From NCBI RefSeq assembly GCF_022788695.1, contig NZ_CP085155.1, forward strand, positions 507,402 through 571,401: 64,000 nucleotides of DNA. The letters are read 5' to 3'. Below, piece by piece: positions 26,961-33,731 of this stretch (position 1 is the stretch's first letter; the number at the start of each line of letters is the position of its first letter). The position numbers and the translations under genes are program-made. Source of the stretch: Pseudosulfitobacter sp. DSM 107133 (lineage in GTDB: Bacteria; Pseudomonadota; Alphaproteobacteria; Rhodobacterales; Rhodobacteraceae). Under the pieces are notes generated by a model, which did no database searches, was not told where the DNA came from, and saw nothing but the letters and a program-made list of their open reading frames with translations.

Positions 26961-29144
26961 ATGACAGTTTTCCCCGCCCCCCGTTTCCCCCGCAAATCCC
27001 TGACCGGCATTCTGGCAGGCTGCACCGCATTGTCCTGCGCGGCCCTGATGGTCCAGACCGCACAGGCCCAAACCGCACCGGCCCAGACCCCACAGGCGCA
27101 GGACAGTGCGCCGATGGAACTGCCCTCGATCCTGCTGCGCTATGAGCTGGACTATTCAGGCCGCGTTGAGGGCTATCTGGCGCCAGCCACCGAAACCGGG
27201 GTGAAATCCGGCGTGCCGCTCAGCGAAGTTCCGCAGTCGATTTCCGTTGTCACCTCGACCGAGCTTGAAACCCGCGCCCCCGACGAGGTGGAAGACGCGA
27301 TTGCCTATGTGCCGGGTATCAACGCATCGACCTGGGGCACCGATGACCGGTTTGACCAGTTTTCGATCCGTGGTTTCGATATGGGGTCAAGCGCGCTGTA
27401 CCGCGATGGCCTGCCGCAAAAAGTGCTGAGCTTTTCCGCCTTTTCCACCGATCCGTTCATGATCGACCGCGTCGATGTGCTGCGCGGCCCTGCCGGGGTT
27501 CTGTACGGATCGAACGACGCGGGCGGCATGGTGAACCTTGTGACCAAACGGCCGGTCTTTGACCGGCTGGCCGAAGGACGCCTGAGCTATGGCAACAACA
27601 ACACCGCCGAGGTTGGTTTCGACTGGTCCGACACCATCAGCGCCGACGGCACCATGGCGGCGCGGGTGACCGGCCTGCTGCGCGATGGCGAAACCGAGGT
27701 AGACAGTTCCGACAACGACCGGGCGTTTCTGGCGGGTGGCTTTACCTGGGCCCCAACGGAAAACACCACGCTGACCCTGCTGGGCCATGTTCAGCGCGAT
27801 GCCAAAACGCCGCTGATCTTCTCGCCAGTGGCAGGCGAAGATTTTGACGCCTCTTACGGGCCGCTGCCCGACGACTACGCCTATCGCCAATCGGATTACA
27901 ACCACTTCAAAACCACACAGGAATCGCTGGGATGGGCGCTGACCCATCGTTTCGGTGACGGTCTGACCTACAACCAGCGTGTCCGGTTCGCCCACCAGAC
28001 AACCGATTACGCGCATCTCGACTACAGCTATGCAGATGCAGCGGGCTTGAACTATTACGCCTTCCGCAATGACGAAGACGCACGCACCGTTGGCTTTGAC
28101 AACAACATCGAATGGGAAACCCAGTTGTTTGGCGCCGAGAACAGTATGATCGCGGGGCTGGATTACCAATACAGCCGCGTCGATGTCACACAGTATTACG
28201 ATGGCACCATTTACACACTGCCCTACAGCAACCCCAATTTTGACTTCACGGCGGCCGATCCGGCGCTGTCCTCGCACGACCGCACGACCTATCAGGAAAC
28301 CGGCGTCTATGTGCAGGACCACCTGAAGTTTTCCAACGGCACTGCGGTCACGGCAGGGCTGCGCTATAGCTGGTTCGAGAATGACGCCACCGACTTGCTG
28401 GCGGGCACGACCAGCAGCCAAAGCGACAGTGCCGCGACCGGCATGATCGGTGTGACCCATGAATTCGCCAACGGGCTGACACCCTATATCGGCTATTCCG
28501 AAGGGTTCATTCAGAACGTCGGCACCACCATAACCGGCCAAACGCTAAACCCGTCCAAAAGCCGCCAATGGGAGGCAGGTCTGCGCTATCAGCCGACCAA
28601 TGCCCTGATGTTCAGCGGCGCGATCTATGACCTGCGCAAGACGAATGTAAAAGATTACGATCTCTCCGATCCGACATTCTCAAGCTTTACACAGGTGGGA
28701 GAAGTCCGTTCGCGCGGCTTTGAATTCGAGGCGCGCGGCCGGTTGGCAGCCAACCTTCAGGGCATTCTAAGCTATGGCTATCTCGACTCTGAAATCACCA
28801 GATCTTCGGATGCTTCAAAGCTGGGACACGCAAATGCGATGGCCCCGATGCACCAGCTTTCGCTGTGGCTGGACTATGACGCATCGGCCATTGTGCAGGG
28901 GCTGACCATCGGCGCAGGTATCCGTTACACATCTGAATCCTACTCGACACAGGACAACCTGCGCATAACCCCCAGCCACACCACCGCCGATATGGCCATG
29001 ACCTATGAGGCGCGCAACTTTGATGTGAATCTGAACGTCAGCAACCTGTTCGACCGCGATTACTACGGGGTCTGCTACGACGGCTACGGCTGCGCAAAAG
29101 GCGAAGGCCGCGTCATCAAGGTGTCGCTCAGCCGCCAGTTCTAG
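26961..29144 (+). CDS. TonB-dependent ferric siderophore receptor
   Basis: 727 residues. A long signal peptide ends near QTAQAQ (about residue 37). The plug domain follows: SEVPQSISVVTSTELE, DRFDQFSIRGFDM and VDVLRGPAGVLYGSNDAGGMVNLVTKRP (given here only in part). A 22-strand barrel follows and ends in the expected terminal phenylalanine (SLSRQF). The hydroxamate/catechol receptor type (FhuA/FoxA/FhuE group) fits the plug motifs. There is no N-terminal STN signalling domain between signal and plug, so it should not itself feed the FecI-like sigma factor at 12335. ATG 26961 (MTVFPAPRF) is preceded by AGGA; an in-frame ATG at 26937 is less likely. Confidence 0.94.
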   Translation: MTVFPAPRFPRKSLTGILAGCTALSCAALMVQTAQAQTAPAQTPQAQDSAPMELPSILLRYELDYSGRVEGYLAPATETGVKSGVPLSEVPQSISVVTSTELETRAPDEVEDAIAYVPGINASTWGTDDRFDQFSIRGFDMGSSALYRDGLPQKVLSFSAFSTDPFMIDRVDVLRGPAGVLYGSNDAGGMVNLVTKRPVFDRLAEGRLSYGNNNTAEVGFDWSDTISADGTMAARVTGLLRDGETEVDSSDNDRAFLAGGFTWAPTENTTLTLLGHVQRDAKTPLIFSPVAGEDFDASYGPLPDDYAYRQSDYNHFKTTQESLGWALTHRFGDGLTYNQRVRFAHQTTDYAHLDYSYADAAGLNYYAFRNDEDARTVGFDNNIEWETQLFGAENSMIAGLDYQYSRVDVTQYYDGTIYTLPYSNPNFDFTAADPALSSHDRTTYQETGVYVQDHLKFSNGTAVTAGLRYSWFENDATDLLAGTTSSQSDSAATGMIGVTHEFANGLTPYIGYSEGFIQNVGTTITGQTLNPSKSRQWEAGLRYQPTNALMFSGAIYDLRKTNVKDYDLSDPTFSSFTQVGEVRSRGFEFEARGRLAANLQGILSYGYLDSEITRSSDASKLGHANAMAPMHQLSLWLDYDASAIVQGLTIGAGIRYTSESYSTQDNLRITPSHTTADMAMTYEARNFDVNLNVSNLFDRDYYGVCYDGYGCAKGEGRVIKVSLSRQF

Positions 29145-29160
29145 GTGATCGGCAATTAGT

Positions 29161-29176
29161 CTCAGCTTCGGCTGAG
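29161..29176 (+). terminator. Hairpin after the TonB receptor gene
   Basis: CTCAGC-TTCG-GCTGAG, a 6-bp stem with a UUCG loop, starts 17 bp after the stop. The MITE-like element is inserted immediately behind it, so any original T-tract may have been separated. Confidence 0.5.
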
Positions 29177-29178
29177 CC

Positions 29179-29489
29179 TAGGCTCTGGACCCATTAATCT
29201 TACATGCTCAGTTTGACAGATTTTTTCGCTGGTTAGGAGCATTTGCGCAGGAATAGTGGTTCTATTTCAAGCAGATGTGACGCATCCAGCGGGAAAATCC
29301 GTCAAACCCGTCACGCCGAAGGCGTGCCAATATCATATAGCGCTCCTTTGGAGCGACGGGCGGCGATTTCACTTCATTTCAACGGCTTGGGCCGCTTGCA
29401 AATAGAGCCACTATTGGCTGCGCGCCCCAAGCCATTGAAATTTCGTGAAATAGCCGCTGAGCACGTAAGATTAATGGGTCCAGAGCCTA
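29179..29489. mobile_element. MITE-like fold-back element with long terminal inverted repeats
   Basis: The ends are perfect 24-bp inverted repeats (29179-29202 and 29466-29489) beginning TAGGCTCTGGACCC; the match continues to about 32 bp with one mismatch. TA borders both sides and may be the target duplication. Inside are further paired arms: GTTTGACAGATTTTTTCGCTGG at 29211-29232 pairs imperfectly with about 29286-29308 (key shared parts TTTGAC and CGCTGG). A second pair surrounds GGCTTGGG near 29380 and CCCAAGCC near 29426. Local hairpins CACGCC-GAA-GGCGTG and CGCTCC-TTT-GGAGCG are also present. No transposase is encoded, so movement would need an enzyme in trans. Relics of the end sequence occur at 12302 and 32741. 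Confidence 0.75.
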
Positions 29490-29513
29490 ACACCCGCATC
29501 TCTGCGCCGGATC

Positions 29514-29544
29514 ACACCGTTTCAGGCTTCAGCCCGAACGGTGT
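29514..29544 (-). terminator. Hairpin overlapping the 3' end of the HxlR gene
   Basis: ACACCGTT (29514-29521) pairs with AACGGTGT (29537-29544) across a 15-nt loop containing the stop codon. It could terminate leftward transcription; no T-tract follows. Confidence 0.35.
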
Positions 29545-29911
29545 AATCTGTGCGCGCCTCGCAGATCGTTCGGTGATGTTCCTGCGCCCAGGCGATCAGC
29601 CCCTTCATCGGGATCAGGAACGAGCGGCCAAGATCCGTCAGCGCGTATTCAACACGCGGCGGCACCTCGGCATAGACGGTGCGCCGGATAAACCCGTCTT
29701 CCTCAAGACCTTTCAGCGTCTTTGAAAGCATCTGCTTTGAAATGTCGTCAATCGCGCGGTGGATCGCGCTAAAGCGCATGGTGTCCTGCGCCAGAACTTG
29801 CAGGATAAGCAGGCTCCATTGGTCCCCGATCCGGTCAAGAACATCCCGGATTGGACAGGGTTCTTCAAAGACAAATGGCAGCGTGCTCCGGCTGTCTGGC
29901 TTCAATTTCAT
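29522..29911 (-). CDS. HxlR-family transcriptional regulator
   Basis: 129 residues. The family hallmark CPIRDVLDRIGDQWSLLILQVL, with a cysteine at the start of the winged helix (about residue 19), is followed by MRFSAIHRAIDDISKQMLSKTL and VEYALTDLG. HxlR proteins bind DNA as dimers and many respond to electrophiles or oxidation through that cysteine. It is divergent from the oxidoreductase/DsbA/MBL genes, with two palindromes between, so it probably represses that operon in response to a reactive or redox signal. Its 3' end is next to the MITE-like element. Confidence 0.93.
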   Translation of the reverse strand: MKLKPDSRSTLPFVFEEPCPIRDVLDRIGDQWSLLILQVLAQDTMRFSAIHRAIDDISKQMLSKTLKGLEEDGFIRRTVYAEVPPRVEYALTDLGRSFLIPMKGLIAWAQEHHRTICEARTDYTVRAEA

Positions 29912-29934
29912 TACTCCTTGTCAGTGGCTTGGGT

Positions 29935-29952
29935 GGTCAGGTTGACCTGACC
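29935..29952. promoter_or_regulatory. 18-bp palindrome upstream of the HxlR gene
   Basis: GGTCAGGT-TG-ACCTGACC is a perfect inverted repeat 24 bp before the HxlR start codon, suitable for autoregulation. The protein that binds it is not known. Confidence 0.45.
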
Positions 29953-30016
29953 TGATCACGTTCCGATGACGTCTTGCGTCGATTTCTTGGCACAATATAT
30001 GTGAAATATCAGCAAG

Positions 30017-30031
30017 GTCTAGAACATAGAC
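30017..30031. promoter_or_regulatory. GTCTA-N5-TAGAC palindrome, candidate HxlR operator
   Basis: A perfect 5-bp-arm inverted repeat lies 34 bp before the oxidoreductase start and just downstream of a plausible -10 (TATATG near 29996). That position suits repression of the rightward operon. Confidence 0.45.
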
Positions 30032-30064
30032 TATATCACACAACCGCACCCAAGGATGGACACA

Positions 30065-30676
30065 ATGGCGAAAATTGTTCTTATCGGCGCATCAGGCAAT
30101 GCCGGGTCGCGCATTCTCAAAGAACTCTCGGATCGCGGCCATCAGGTGACAGCCATCGCGCGCGCACCCGAAAAAATCGCGGAACTGCCGGGCGTGACCG
30201 CCGTTGCAGGCGACGCCCAGGACGAAGCGGCGCTTGCCCCTCTGCTGGCCGGGCATGACGCCGTTGTCAGCTCGGTGCGCTTCACAGGCACGGATTATTC
30301 AATCATCATCAACGCCCTGCGCAAGGCAGGTGTCGCGCGCTATCTTGTGGTCGGCGGTGCCGCCAGCCTGGAGGTTGCCCCCGGAAAACGTCTGCTGGAC
30401 CAGCCCGAGTTCCCCGATGCCTACAAGGAAGAGGCCACCAATGGTGCCGCCACGCTGGACTATCTGCGCAGCCTTGATGACATTGATTGGACCTTCCTGT
30501 CGCCCTCGGCAATGTTCATCGCGGGCGCGCGCACCGGCAACTTTCGGCTGGGCAAGGATGCATTGCTGAGCACCGAAGACGGGTCGAGCATTTCCTTTGA
30601 AGATTACGCCATCGCCATGGTGGACGAAATCGAAGCCCCCAAACATATCCGCCAGCGGTTCACCGTCGGTTACTAA
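30065..30676 (+). CDS. NAD(P)-binding oxidoreductase/epimerase-like protein (atypical SDR)
   Basis: 203 residues with a single Rossmann fold. It starts MAKIVLIGASGNAGSRIL, with the GASGNAG nucleotide-binding loop at residues 8-14, then VTAVAGDAQDE and DWTFLSPSAMF. The family (YwnB/NmrA-like) includes flavin/quinone reductase-like and redox-sensor proteins. I preferred ATG 30065 because AAGGA lies 8 bp before it; ATG 30056 adds three residues. It is the first gene of an operon divergent from HxlR, a very common pairing. No catalytic YxxxK is evident, so the reaction is uncertain. Confidence 0.85.
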   Translation: MAKIVLIGASGNAGSRILKELSDRGHQVTAIARAPEKIAELPGVTAVAGDAQDEAALAPLLAGHDAVVSSVRFTGTDYSIIINALRKAGVARYLVVGGAASLEVAPGKRLLDQPEFPDAYKEEATNGAATLDYLRSLDDIDWTFLSPSAMFIAGARTGNFRLGKDALLSTEDGSSISFEDYAIAMVDEIEAPKHIRQRFTVGY

Positions 30677-30740
30677 CCGCGATCCGGCGTTGGCACCCGG
30701 CCAACGCCCCTCTCCCCAACCTCATTTGCAAGAGCCCCCT

Positions 30741-31385
30741 ATGTCCGGCACGATCCAACTTACCTATCTTTTTGATCCCCTTTGCGGCTGGTGCTATGGT
30801 GCCGAACCCGCGATCAAGACCCTGATGCAACAAGACGACATCACGGTTACCGCCCTGCCCTCTGGCCTGTTTGCCGGTGCGGGGGCCTTTGCGATGAATG
30901 CCGGCTTTGCCCAACATGCATGGGAAGCTGACCAGCGCATCGCCCAGCTGACAGGGCAGGAATTCAGCACGGCCTATCGCAAGAACCTGCTTGAAAACGG
31001 CAAGGGCAACGTTGATTCCGGCCCCGCAACGCTGGCGCTCAGCGCCGTGCACCTGACGGCCCCCGCGCGTGAGATTGAAACCCTGAACGCCATCCAGCAC
31101 GCCCGCTATGTCGCAGGGCGCGACAATGGCGATGCCTCGGTGATCGCCGCCGTTCTGGGTGAACTGGGGCTGGATGCCGCCGCCGCGCGTTTTGCCGACC
31201 CCGATGAAGAGCTGCGCGCGTTCAACGACAGCCGCACCCGGACGGCACAGGCCGAAATGCGCCGCCTCGGCGCACAGGGCGTGCCCACGCTTGTTCTGGG
31301 CCACGGCGCACAGGCGCGCGTCGTTTCCTCCAATGCGCTGTACGGGCAGAGCGATACGCTTTTGACCGCTTTGCGCGCCGCCTGA
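30741..31385 (+). CDS. DsbA-family (FrnE-like) thioredoxin-fold oxidoreductase
   Basis: 214 residues. The active site is DPLCGWCYGAEP (CxxC near residues 13-16), followed by an all-helical insertion and the cis-proline segment GAQGVPTLVLG near residue 175. There is no signal peptide, so it would act in the cytoplasm, like FrnE-type disulfide or 2-hydroxychromene-isomerase-like relatives. Start ATG 30741 (MSGTIQ) lies 64 bp after the oxidoreductase stop. Its pairing with an HxlR-controlled oxidoreductase suggests a thiol/oxidative or electrophile response. Confidence 0.88.
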   Translation: MSGTIQLTYLFDPLCGWCYGAEPAIKTLMQQDDITVTALPSGLFAGAGAFAMNAGFAQHAWEADQRIAQLTGQEFSTAYRKNLLENGKGNVDSGPATLALSAVHLTAPAREIETLNAIQHARYVAGRDNGDASVIAAVLGELGLDAAAARFADPDEELRAFNDSRTRTAQAEMRRLGAQGVPTLVLGHGAQARVVSSNALYGQSDTLLTALRAA

Positions 31386-31485
31386 ATATCATGCCCGACA
31401 AGACGCTTCTTATCCTCAAGGGCGACGGGCTCAGACTCGACTGAGCTTCCCCCGCGACCCTGCAACCAAAACAAGGAAACACACT

Positions 31486-32379
31486 ATGCTCACCCGTAGA
31501 ACCGTATTGAAAACAACGCTCGCCGCAGGTGCTGCGGCAACCATGCTGCCCCTGCCCGTTCTGGCCCAAACCAACCTGACCTGGGAATTCTTCCCCGCCG
31601 GTGAAAACGGCTTTTTGCGCGCGCCCGTTCTGGTCAAAGGCACCAGCGAAGCCGTGCTGATCGACGGGGGTTTCACATTGTCAGACGGTCAGGCCGTCGC
31701 CGATGCCATCAAGGCAACCGGGCTGGCGCTGACCACGATCTATGTCAGCGTCAACGATCCCGACTATTATTTCAGCCTTGCCCCGATCAAGGCCGCCTTC
31801 CCCGACGCCCGCGTCATTGCGGCCCCCGACACTGTCGCCGCGATCAAGGCGAATGTGGCCGGCAAGATCGAGGCACGGGGCCCGCAACTGGGTGACAACG
31901 GCCCGCAATCGGTCGAAGATGTGGTCATGCCCGAAGCCTCGGACGTCTCGACGCTGACCGTCGATGGCGAAGAAATTGACATCGTCACCATCAATGACAT
32001 GCACGACCGCCGCTATCACTGGGTGCCCTCGCTTGAAGCGGTCTTTGGTGGCGTGCTTGTCTTTGGCGGGCTGCACCTGTGGATCGCAGATGTGCCCGAA
32101 CCCGAAGACCGCGCCGCATGGGTCGCCGCGCTTGATGCCATCATCGCACGCAACCCAAAGATCGTCGTGCCCGGCCATATGACGGATGACTGGCCCACCG
32201 ACCTGTCCGGCGTGACATTCTCGCGCGATTACCTGATCGCCTACGAGGAAGAATTCGCCAAGGCGAAAGACAGCGGCGAACTGATCGCGGCGATGAAAAA
32301 GCGCTATCCCGATGCCGGTCTGGACGTGGCGCTTGAGATAGGCGCCAAGGTGGCCAAAGGCGAAATGACCTGGGGCTGA
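31486..32379 (+). CDS. Exported MBL-fold protein with degenerate metal-binding motif
   Basis: 297 residues. The N-terminus is a twin-arginine-like signal (LTRRTVLKTTLAAGAAA, cleavage near VLAQ). The body keeps the metallo-beta-lactamase fold start VLIDGGFTLSDGQAVADAI. At the usual HxHxDH it reads VNDPDY (about residues 89-94), keeping the aspartate but none of the histidines. A later HD-containing INDMHDRRYHW and a C-terminal VPGH (near residue 227) remain. It is the last gene of the HxlR-controlled cluster. Either it binds metal differently or it acts without a canonical dinuclear site; relatives annotated as MBL hydrolases with DPDYYF at this position exist, to my recollection. Confidence 0.82.
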   Translation: MLTRRTVLKTTLAAGAAATMLPLPVLAQTNLTWEFFPAGENGFLRAPVLVKGTSEAVLIDGGFTLSDGQAVADAIKATGLALTTIYVSVNDPDYYFSLAPIKAAFPDARVIAAPDTVAAIKANVAGKIEARGPQLGDNGPQSVEDVVMPEASDVSTLTVDGEEIDIVTINDMHDRRYHWVPSLEAVFGGVLVFGGLHLWIADVPEPEDRAAWVAALDAIIARNPKIVVPGHMTDDWPTDLSGVTFSRDYLIAYEEEFAKAKDSGELIAAMKKRYPDAGLDVALEIGAKVAKGEMTWG

Positions 32380-32399
32380 CACCTGAACACAGGCAGGTG
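32380..32399 (+). terminator. Weak hairpin after the MBL gene
   Basis: CACCTG pairs with CAGGTG across an 8-nt loop directly after the stop codon. The stem is short and has no T-tract. Confidence 0.35.
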
Positions 32400-32740
32400 C
32401 CGTTCATGGCGGCTCCTGCGACTTTCCAGGCGCGTTTGAACGGGACTGTTCTGTCCCGACACAACTATTCTGCTATCTGAACCCTATGCGCCGCACCGAC
32501 CAGGCTGCTGGTTTTGCGATTGACAGCAAAATAGCCGCGACCAATCCACCCAAACTCCAATGTCACATTGCCCAGCGGCTGGTCTTAAAGCTTCCCTTTG
32601 CCCTGACAGAGTTATCAATTTTACCTCTGCTTCATCATCCGGCAGGGCGTTGAACAGAAACGGTGCAAGGGGCGTGGTAAAGGGATTGGAATAAATACAT
32701 TCTCACAGGTTGCCCAGCACTACATGCCAAGCATGGCCAG

Positions 32741-32761
32741 GGTCTGGACCCATTCATCTTA
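32741..32761. repeat. Relic of the MITE/IS terminal inverted repeat
   Basis: The sequence GG-TCTGGACCCATTCATC then TTA matches the left terminal repeat of the 29179-29489 element except for one missing base and one A-to-C change. It has the same orientation as the left end; no partner end was found downstream. Confidence 0.5.
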
Positions 32762-33362
32762 GGCTCAACCGCAAGGTTAGAAAGACCTGCTGACTATTCT
32801 AGAGTCAGGACCCTGAGCCGACGAGGGGCCAATTGTGCTCAAAGCCGGAATCAGTAGTTGAACCTGACATATATCGCTAACAGCCTTGGGGAAAATCATT
32901 CAAAAAAACACCGTGAGTATAGACAAAAAGAGGTCATTCTAAATCGACACTTCGGATTCACCAAAAGAAGCTTGTTATTATCAATGCTTTTCTACTCTGC
33001 TTTAAATTGTAATTTTGCTACTTTAACGAGAACATTGCAATCTAGAAATCAACTTTTTTTAATCGACCTACCTTCACAACCTGCCACAGGTGGAGTGGCC
33101 GAAGAAGAAAATAAGTCATTGTTTCCAAAAAAGATATTATCAATTCGCCAGTCATTTCTGGGCACTTCAGATAGGCGGTCAAGATATAATTTACTGAAAA
33201 GACTAAAAAAAAAATCTTGACCTTGAGGCAGTCTCCGAGCAGATATTACGCAGGTTGGGGGGGCCCCACCGAAATTTACAGAAGTATGGCGCGCGCAGGT
33301 ATTCATCTGCACGACCAATCGTTGGCACACGTGTCAGGCGATGATTTTGCAATGTCTCCCGT

Positions 33363-33380
33363 ATGCAAGTTAGCTTGCAT
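33363..33380. promoter_or_regulatory. 18-bp palindrome upstream of the giant gene, candidate operator
   Basis: ATGCAAGTTAGCTTGCAT has perfect 7-bp arms around TTAG and lies 352 bp before the giant gene start; a further TTTTGCAT follows 5 bp later. The length and symmetry are similar to LuxR/TraR-type boxes, but no LuxR-type gene is in the window and the sequence is not an exact match, so the binder is unknown. Confidence 0.4.
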
Positions 33381-33731
33381 GTCATTTTGCATCTACCCGC
33401 GCGGAGACCAGTTTCCGCCGGATCATTTTTTGTCGCGTGTTTCAAGAAAGAGGCATTTGTGTATTTAAGTTTCGCGCGTGTGGCGCTTCTACAAATCCCG
33501 AAAATCCTAATTCACGCTGTCTTCTCAGGGCGGGACTCTGCAATTCGGAAATCTTGTCCGAATACAGGGAACCTGCATTGCGGCAACGCAACGCGCGCGC
33601 CCGTCCGCCGTTCCAAAACAGAAATTCAATTCCGGTCGCTGCACGCATGCCCCGGACCCGCCACTTCGCCCGCTCAATAGCGCGCTGCACCCAGATAAAC
33701 CCAATAAGAAATTCCCGACAGGAGCACTCTC

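Larger units (their letters stand above)
32400..33731. other. Long AT-rich intergenic region upstream of the giant secreted protein gene
   Basis: Over 1.3 kb without a gene I can support. It contains the IS/MITE end relic at 32741 and small hairpins such as AACC-GCAA-GGTT near 32768. A core at about 32860-33230 is far richer in A/T than anything else in the window. The 120-residue open frame in the core (32858-33220) has no ribosome-binding site and no recognisable family. From 33240 to 33731 the composition returns toward normal, with an 18-bp palindrome at 33363 and the AGGAG ribosome site of the giant gene at 33720. The AT-rich stretch may be a silencer/H-NS-like target, a promoter with long leader, or acquired DNA. 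Confidence 0.6.

Noticed and set aside
29179..29489. Fold-back element considered as a structured regulatory RNA or riboswitch
   Set aside because: The long perfect terminal inverted repeats with TA borders and relics elsewhere fit a mobile element better; no adjacent start codon in riboswitch position.
32858..33220. 120-residue AT-rich frame upstream of the giant gene
   Set aside because: No ribosome-binding site, no recognisable family, and A/T-rich sequence readily gives lysine/asparagine/leucine-rich frames; kept as part of the intergenic description.
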